Assembly: GCF_900048895.1 (NCBI RefSeq)
Contig: NZ_LT160640.1
Span: forward strand, 1,607,865 to 1,671,864
Origin: Neglectibacter timonensis
GTDB lineage: Bacteria > Bacillota > Clostridia > Oscillospirales > Acutalibacteraceae
DNA length: 64,000 bases
Reading direction: 5' to 3'
Shown piece after piece: positions 59,101-64,000 of the stretch (positions are counted from its first letter, which is position 1; each line of letters begins with the position of its first letter). The translations under genes were made by a program, and so were the position numbers. The notes under the pieces were generated by a model, which was given only the letters and a program-made list of their open reading frames with translations, was not told where the DNA came from and did no database searches.

Positions 59101-62100
59101 TGAGGGGGACTCACTTGGCGGCGTCGCGGGATATAATTTAGGCACGGTTACAAACTGCTACGCCACCGGCGACGTCATTGGCCTGATTAACGACACGAAC
59201 CAAGCATACGGCGCGAACCTTGTCGGCGGCATTGTCGGCGAGAATGGCGGCACGATCGACCACTGCTACGCCACCGGCGACGTGTCCGGCTGGAACTATG
59301 TCGGCGGCGTCGCGGGCGACTTTGCAACGTCCAACGCAATCGGCGACGACGCGCCGATCATCCAGTACTGCGCGGCGCTGGGGCTTGCCGTCACGGCGGC
59401 GGGGGGGACAGGCGGCGGGCGCGTGTGCGGAAATGATGGGGGAACCCTCGCAGACAATTTCGCACGCGGTGATATGCTGGTGAACGGTTCGGCGGTGACG
59501 GACAACAACAACATCGGCGGCGAAAAAGTCCACGGCGCGACCGTCACCGTGGGTACGAGTACATACGGCACTGTGTTCAGCGAAACGTGGCGCGGCGACG
59601 CTTGGGAGTATCCCGACGGCATTAGCGATGCGACCGTCCTTAAAAACCGCGGCCTGCTGCCCACACTGACGGGCATTTCCGCCGACCAGATCGAGCAGAA
59701 ACCTTTCCTGCCGGGTCAGGCGCCCGTGGCGCAAATCACGAAAGACGGCACGACCACGGAGTATTCCACCCTGGCGGAAGCCGTGGGCGGGGCGAGCGCG
59801 GGTGATACCATCCAGGTGATCGCCGATATCGCGCTTACCAACGAGGTGGACTTCGGCAGCACCCTCACGCTGGATCTGAACGGCTTTACCGTCTCCGGCC
59901 CGGCGGTCTACGTGACAAACGCGGGCAATTTGACCGTGACGGACACGAGCACCGCAAAAACCGGCAAAATCGACGGCGGCAGCGAAAAGTACGCAATCGG
60001 ATGCGCGGGCGCGCTGACGGTCAGCGGCGGCACGCTCACCTGCGCGGCGACGAGCAACGGCACGATTGAAATGACCGCCGCGACCCATCTTACCATAAAC
60101 GAGGGCGCAAAGGTAGAAAACACGGCGGAAAACGGCTACGCCGTCTATTTCAGCAATGCGGGCGTCACGGTGGACAATCTGAGCACATACTTCACCCGCG
60201 CCGACGGGGCCACCGTGGGCCGCGTCTATCCCCATCCCATGCCGACGGTGGAAAAACCCGGCGGCAAATATGAGCTTTACGCCAACGGCACGGATTTGAA
60301 GCTGGAAGCGGGCACGTCTGACGCCGCCAAAACCAAAATTTTCTACCGCGAAATGGGAAGTGAGGGCGACTATCTGCCCTATACGATCACGAGCGATACC
60401 AACATCAGCGGCTCTCTCGATGACGGCTACGATCTCTCCGGCTACGCCGTCTACGGCGGCAGAAACGGCAAGGCGCTCACCGGCGGCACAAAAATCACCA
60501 TGGCGGGCGGCAAGGTTCAGAGCGTTTACGGCGGCGGCAATAAAGGCGGCGTCACCGGCAGCACCGAGGTCGCCATCGGGACGGGCGCGACCGTCACAAG
60601 CAGCGTCTACGGCGGCAGCAGCGAAGCTAATGTCACCGGCACAGCCACGGTCACCATTTCCGGCACAGCCGGCACTGTCTACGGCGGCGGTCACAACGGC
60701 GGCGCGGTCGGCAACGCCGGGACAACCGCCGGAACGGTCAGCACCAAGGTAACCATTGAAACGGGCGGCAAGGCTGCCACCGTCTACGGCGGCGGACGCG
60801 GCGACGTGAACGGCAGCACCGAGGTCACCGTCAAGGGCGTGGTTACCGGCACTGTCTACGGCGGCGGCATCAAAGGCACCAACTACAGCGGCATAGTAAC
60901 CGGCAATACCACCGTCACTGTCAGCGGCACGGCTGTCACCGTCTACGGCGGCGACGGCGGTAACGCAAACGGCGGCAACAATGCCGGCGGCGCGGTGAAC
61001 GGCGATACCAAGGTCACCATCAGCGGCACGTCTAACGGCACCATCTACGGCGGCGGCTCTAACGGCACGGTCGGTGGCAATACCGCCGTCATCGTCAGCG
61101 GCACAGTCACCATCGGCACCTCCAGCGGCGACGTTTACGGCGGCGGCTACGGCGGCTCGGTCAGCGGCAATACCAATGTCACCATCGCAAGCGGCGGCTC
61201 GGTGAAAAACGTCTACGGCGGCGCGGGGTATGTCAGCAGCACCAGCTCCGGCGGCACGGTCAGCGGCAACACCGTCGTCACCATCGAGGACGGCGGCAAG
61301 GTGACGCAAAACGTCTACGGCGGCGGCTACGGCGGCACGGTGGGCGGTTCGGGCGATAGCGCAAAGGGCAACACCACCGTCACCGTCAACGGCAGCGGCT
61401 CGGGCACGAGCGCCACCGACTTCGCGGCTGTCAACGTCTACGGCGGCGGCTTCATCAATGCCGCCGGCACAACCACGGTCGAAGGCAAGGCCACGGTCGT
61501 CATTAACGGCAAAGTTTCCGGCAACGTCTACGGCGGCGGCTGTCAAAACAGCGCCTCCAGCACCACCGCCAGCGCGGTCACCGGCAGCACCGAGGTTACC
61601 ATTGCAAGCGGCGGCGTGGTTGGCAGCAGCGTAAGCACCTCCGGCAACGTCTACGGCGGCGGCAGCGGCAAAGGCAGCACAGTGACCGGCGACACCAAGG
61701 TCACCGTTGCGAGCAACGGCACGGTTGGCGGCAGCGCAAGCAACTCCGGCAACGTCTACGGCGGCGGTTTCATCGGCGCCACTTCCGGCACAACCACGGT
61801 CAGCGGCAAAACCACGGTCGTCATTAACGGCACAGTAAAAAAATACGTTTTCGGCGGCGGCAATCAAAGCAACACCTCCAGCAGCTGCTCCGCCAGCGCG
61901 GTCACCGGCGACACCTCCGTCACCATTGCGAGCGGTGGCTCGGCTTCCACCGTGTACGGCGGCGGCAATCAAGACGGCAAAACCGGCAGCACCGCCAGCA
62001 CGGTCACCGGCGACACCGAGGTCACTGTTGCGTGTGACAACACGGCTCTCTACGTTTACGGCGGCGGCAACAGCAGCAACGGCGCCAGCACCAGCGGCAG

Positions 62101-64000
62101 CGCCAAGGTAACCATTGCAAGCGGCGGCAACATTAGCACCGTCTGCGGCGGCGGCAGCGGCGCGGGCAGCACGGTAGACAGCACCGATGTCACCATTGCG
62201 AATGGCGGCAAGGCTTCCTACGTCTACGGCGGCAGTGTCAGCGGCGAGGTCACCAATCATACCAAGGTCACCATCGGCGGCGCGGTTTCCGGCAGCGTCT
62301 ACGGCGGCGGCTATAACAATACCGGCACGGTCGGCGGCAATACCGAAGTCATTGTCAGCGGCACGGCGGCAAACGTCTATGGCGGCGGACTAAACAGCAA
62401 TGTCACCGGCAACACCGCCGTTACCGTCAGCGGCACGGTTTCACAAAGCGTCTACGGCGGCGGCAGCATTTCCAACGGCGCCAGCAGCGGCACGGTTTCT
62501 GTAGTCGGCGGCGACACCTCCGTCACGGTCGGCGGCGCGGCGAAGATCGGCGGCAGCACCAACAAGGGCATTATCATCAACAACGGAACCGACGTTACAA
62601 ACGGCGTTGCGAGCTTTCAGATCCAATCCGATCAGCCCCTGACCGCCGACGCGAGCGTGTACGTCGTTCTGCCGTCCGGCTTCGCACCCGGAGGCACCAT
62701 CGCCACCGGCGCAAAGGACGGCGACCAGGGCTATATCCACCTTGTCGGCTCCAACACGTGGCATCTCGTCCCCACCTATGACGGCACCGGCGAGGTAAAG
62801 GCGATCAAGGCGTCCTATCCCGCGCCGATCACGCTGACAAGCGAAAGTACGGCGGATGCGCTGCGCGCTCTGCTGGGCGATTATGTGACCGTCAGCGGCG
62901 AAAAAGGCGCGCTCACCCTTCAGTTGACCAACAACAAGACGCTGATCACCACGATCAGGGTGGAAAGCGGCGCGCACACGCTGGATTTGAACGGCAAAAC
63001 GCTCACCATACCGGTGTTCGGCACATTGGCTGACGGCGGCACGGGCGCGAACGGCTGTATCGAGGTCTCGGGCGGCAAGCTTACCGTCACCGACGGCAGC
63101 ACCGGCAAAATCGAGCCCGGAACCGGCACACCGGCGGCGAATTTCGGCGTACTCACCGTGTCCGGCGGCGAGGCGGAACTTTCGGGCGGCTCGATCGAAA
63201 ACACAAAGACGAACGGCAGCTGGGCCGTCCGTGCGACGGAGGACGGCGTATTCAAAATGACCGGCGGCGCGCTCTCGGGCGATTCGACGAACGGGCAGGC
63301 GCTTTACGCGGCGGGCGAGAAAAACGCCAAACTGTCCGGCGGCATGATTGACGGCGGTGGAGACGATAAAACTGCCATTACGGCAGGAACCGGCGCGGTC
63401 GGCAAGCTGCTGGCGGAGGGCTGCTACTATTATAAGGTCACATTGGCCTCACCGAATGGCAAAAAGGTCACGGACGTTTCCGGCGACACCCTTTCCGGCA
63501 AGTACATCGTCGACAACCGCACCGTGGCGCAGTACACCACGGACGGCGGCACGACCTGGGCCGACTGCGACACGCTGACCGAAGCGCTTGATGGCGCGAA
63601 AAGCGAATCCTTTGCGGAAAAGAATCGGGTGCGCCTGACGAAGAACGTAAAAACGTCCATCAATATCGGTTTCGGCGGCTTCACCCTCGATTTGCAGGGT
63701 CACACCTGGACGTGCGTCGCAGGAGTCAGTCCCCTGGCGCTGACCGGGACTGTTCCGGTCGTCGCCACCGACAGCGTGGGCGGCGGCAAGATGACAGGGC
63801 CGGACGCGGTCGACGGCAACGCCGCCCAGCCCGCCATTTCGGTGGCAACCGGCGCGGCACTGACCCTGACCGGTGAGAAAGCGTTCACCGTGCAGGGCGG
63901 CAAGGGGCTTGACAGCGCGACAGACGAGAAGCTGCTTGCAGGCGCGCCCGGCGTGAGCGTGGACGGCGGCAAGCTGGAGGTCTCCGGCACGGATCAAATC
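56195..64000 (+). CDS. Giant secreted GLUG/YGGG-repeat surface protein (partial)
   Basis: One open frame of 2,602 codons runs to the right edge without a stop. ATG at 56195, 8 bases after GGGAGG. Signal peptide: basic start, hydrophobic core ALLLSCLMAFAALPTPALA. Residues about 130-245: two YGGG units and a cap module (KIG..NGTGVTNGV..AAVYVVLP). About 290-1050: GLUG repeats (GG[IV]VG) after a carbohydrate-like TFDGGNHTISNLTI lead-in. About 1190-1370: beta-helix-like FTVSG/LTVSGG segments. About 1415-2095: 23 YGGG units, then the same cap module again and further pectate-lyase-like strands. The whole probably forms long beta-solenoids, as in adhesins. The anchor (LPXTG or SLH) would be beyond the window. 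Confidence 0.88.
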   Translation, partial: MRKETVHYKRSSRAGRKALALLLSCLMAFAALPTPALAATEDGGASAAQNTTSFGESLEDNTLSGTPEIGGLPGETDDEPIDAPAPTVEGDCIFANGLALTIAEGERPGTSAVTYGEENTPFLIDGEASLDLSGFTVYGGGNDTPVDGDTAITMTGGTVKSIYGGGSGENGTVGGTVRVTVGGVAKIGAASPESGVYLNGTGVTNGVDALAYGPALTDGAAVYVVLPTDADRAAFSVDSAYVHLSGEAPVTNEIRPYSDNTLPAQNGGDIANATSLASNTSYTVSTAAGLQKLAELVNADGNTHNGYTITMTQDIDCAGATMTPIGGKLPTDETYDSSAEPPAPAFSGTFDGGNHTISNLTIEDTDQYYLGTGLFGYVSYGTVKNLNVSGTFNGNNQVSVIVGACDHGTVTGCKASGSVDGSWSVGGVVGKAIGGTIEECGSDVTVDGTHWIGGIVGYAEGTTGSVDLTISGCNFSGSINKLDEAEPASGYSSNIYYVGGIVGSANYCAMTGCTSTGTVAGMSNIGGIAGSASDSTITGCRFGDEITSRSGASAAVTGEYSIGGIVGGAMDSVVSGCKSAGTVTGNVQVGGIVGFNSRIRSTPEPVLLTNESLAPATVANCESACTVSGCASVGGIVGIALISSGENSLSSNGAPTEETAVGPVIIGCTFTGTVGVAELESNVSIQYFGGIAGLAENSTVSGCKSTGAVIGSSYVSGIVGRAENSAISGCESTGAVTGSSYVGGIVGYSIFYDMSINSLNNDLTSPVPGTVTNCESGCTVTGYKGVGGIAGQFVCEGDGNYPELTISGCTFKGEVIADASKQPAPASEYAYSSTPENFGGIVGCIGVGAVENCKNEGKVSCIATDEDGNKSGAQFVGGIAGQAVSCMVIGCTNSGAVSGVQPVGGIVGENADGSSYSLSQNYAPATVQNCVNTGNVTGVASVGGVVGDNFYGTVTSCFSTGTVQWEGSSEGDSLGGVAGYNLGTVTNCYATGDVIGLINDTNQAYGANLVGGIVGENGGTIDHCYATGDVSGWNYVGGVAGDFATSNAIGDDAPIIQYCAALGLAVTAAGGTGGGRVCGNDGGTLADNFARGDMLVNGSAVTDNNNIGGEKVHGATVTVGTSTYGTVFSETWRGDAWEYPDGISDATVLKNRGLLPTLTGISADQIEQKPFLPGQAPVAQITKDGTTTEYSTLAEAVGGASAGDTIQVIADIALTNEVDFGSTLTLDLNGFTVSGPAVYVTNAGNLTVTDTSTAKTGKIDGGSEKYAIGCAGALTVSGGTLTCAATSNGTIEMTAATHLTINEGAKVENTAENGYAVYFSNAGVTVDNLSTYFTRADGATVGRVYPHPMPTVEKPGGKYELYANGTDLKLEAGTSDAAKTKIFYREMGSEGDYLPYTITSDTNISGSLDDGYDLSGYAVYGGRNGKALTGGTKITMAGGKVQSVYGGGNKGGVTGSTEVAIGTGATVTSSVYGGSSEANVTGTATVTISGTAGTVYGGGHNGGAVGNAGTTAGTVSTKVTIETGGKAATVYGGGRGDVNGSTEVTVKGVVTGTVYGGGIKGTNYSGIVTGNTTVTVSGTAVTVYGGDGGNANGGNNAGGAVNGDTKVTISGTSNGTIYGGGSNGTVGGNTAVIVSGTVTIGTSSGDVYGGGYGGSVSGNTNVTIASGGSVKNVYGGAGYVSSTSSGGTVSGNTVVTIEDGGKVTQNVYGGGYGGTVGGSGDSAKGNTTVTVNGSGSGTSATDFAAVNVYGGGFINAAGTTTVEGKATVVINGKVSGNVYGGGCQNSASSTTASAVTGSTEVTIASGGVVGSSVSTSGNVYGGGSGKGSTVTGDTKVTVASNGTVGGSASNSGNVYGGGFIGATSGTTTVSGKTTVVINGTVKKYVFGGGNQSNTSSSCSASAVTGDTSVTIASGGSASTVYGGGNQDGKTGSTASTVTGDTEVTVACDNTALYVYGGGNSSNGASTSGSAKVTIASGGNISTVCGGGSGAGSTVDSTDVTIANGGKASYVYGGSVSGEVTNHTKVTIGGAVSGSVYGGGYNNTGTVGGNTEVIVSGTAANVYGGGLNSNVTGNTAVTVSGTVSQSVYGGGSISNGASSGTVSVVGGDTSVTVGGAAKIGGSTNKGIIINNGTDVTNGVASFQIQSDQPLTADASVYVVLPSGFAPGGTIATGAKDGDQGYIHLVGSNTWHLVPTYDGTGEVKAIKASYPAPITLTSESTADALRALLGDYVTVSGEKGALTLQLTNNKTLITTIRVESGAHTLDLNGKTLTIPVFGTLADGGTGANGCIEVSGGKLTVTDGSTGKIEPGTGTPAANFGVLTVSGGEAELSGGSIENTKTNGSWAVRATEDGVFKMTGGALSGDSTNGQALYAAGEKNAKLSGGMIDGGGDDKTAITAGTGAVGKLLAEGCYYYKVTLASPNGKKVTDVSGDTLSGKYIVDNRTVAQYTTDGGTTWADCDTLTEALDGAKSESFAEKNRVRLTKNVKTSINIGFGGFTLDLQGHTWTCVAGVSPLALTGTVPVVATDSVGGGKMTGPDAVDGNAAQPAISVATGAALTLTGEKAFTVQGGKGLDSATDEKLLAGAPGVSVDGGKLEVSGTDQI
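57310..59340 (+). repeat. GLUG repeat array within the giant protein
   Basis: About 19 imperfect units of 25-50 residues with the core [VI]GGI[VA]G, each usually followed by a turn such as VSGCKSTGAV. Most units carry a Cys at the same place (TGC, SGC, NC), unusual for a secreted protein from an anaerobe. Units such as 58300-58370 and 58360-58430 are nearly identical, showing recent duplication. Confidence 0.85.
60445..62475 (+). repeat. YGGG repeat array within the giant protein
   Basis: Twenty-three units of about 20-40 residues, each with V[YF]GGG followed by a Gly/Ser/Asn loop and a strand pair of the form VTG[ND]T.VT[IV]. At DNA level GTCTACGGCGGCGG and GTCACCGGC recur. Because codons are mainly GGC, ACC and GTC, the opposite strand stays open for more than 1,000 codons. 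Confidence 0.85.

Noticed and set aside
57020..62260. Two very long minus-strand open frames (688 and 1,040 codons) opposite the giant protein
   Set aside because: They are Ala/Asp/Gly/Val low-complexity translations caused by the GGC/ACC/GTC codon bias of the repeats on the plus strand. They have no domain, no ribosome-binding site and no plausible start.
60445..62475. Regularly spaced GGCGGCGG repeats resembling a CRISPR or satellite array
   Set aside because: Spacing is irregular, units differ, and one uninterrupted reading frame gives a coherent YGGG protein repeat.

Overview
The window reads as chromosome of a GC-rich, Gram-positive, spore-former-type gut Clostridia (Bacillota), probably an Oscillospiraceae/Lachnospiraceae relative. 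The evidence is strong AGGAGG ribosome-binding sites, frequent TTG/GTG starts, SLH, LysM, LCP and CotH proteins, a VanR/VanS pair, FeoA/FeoB with the Cys-rich FeoB-associated peptide, and many cytoplasmic glycosidases (GH13, GH29, GH36, GH127). No rRNA, tRNA, CRISPR array or insertion sequence was found. Genus-level placement is inference.

Layout. 1-2,675 (minus): nickel-pincer cofactor operon larE-larB-larC, with larC running off the left edge and carrying a 79-residue His-rich insert; an apparently ownerless MerR-type promoter lies upstream. 3.1-8 kb: cation/proton antiporter with divergent LysR regulator, a small amidase-domain protein and a Na/phosphate cotransporter behind a leader with an intrinsic terminator. 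8-14.1 kb: VTC polyphosphate-polymerase-domain protein, DUF4956 membrane protein and CotH-type kinase (minus), divergent from a two-component system; then a small HEAT-repeat protein. 14.9-20.3 kb: five-gene peptide/nickel-type ABC importer (minus) preceded by a structured leader ending in a terminator, a riboswitch candidate. 20.4-25.6 kb: fucose locus (AraC regulator, Zn-alcohol dehydrogenase, aldo/keto reductase, FucU mutarotase, GH29 fucosidase).

25.7-31.5 kb: NUDIX hydrolase, an unrecognised 405-residue protein, and the ferrous-iron operon feoA-feoA-feoB-small membrane peptide with two related palindromic operators, then thiol peroxidase. 31.7-40.5 kb: SfsA, LCP ligase, GH13, a tandem P-loop protein with one decayed nucleotide site, an XRE regulator, GH36 and a YhhN-type membrane protein. 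40.7-46 kb: BspA/SLH surface protein and FAD oxidoreductase, then mntP behind a yybP-ykoY manganese riboswitch and a ZIP metal transporter. 46-51 kb: GH127 arabinofuranosidase under an AraR-like operator, then an orphan vanR-vanS-vanY set without vanH/A/X. 51-53 kb: DUF2087 regulator with a palindrome over its own -10 box, and a truncated LysM-GH18 gene. 53-64 kb: Agr/Lyt-type two-component system, a 76-residue Cys-rich protein, and a secreted giant protein of at least 2,602 residues made of GLUG and YGGG repeats that runs off the right edge.

How it fits together. Metal handling recurs (nickel cofactor synthesis, a possible nickel importer, Fe2+, Mn2+ and ZIP transport), most units having their own visible cis-element. 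A second theme is host-glycan use by intracellular glycosidases with dedicated regulators. A third is the cell surface: LCP ligase, VanY, SLH protein and the giant repeat protein next to an Agr-like sensor. The most promising uncharacterised pieces are the ABC-importer leader RNA, the VTC/DUF4956/CotH set with its two-component system, and the giant repeat protein with its small Cys-rich partner.
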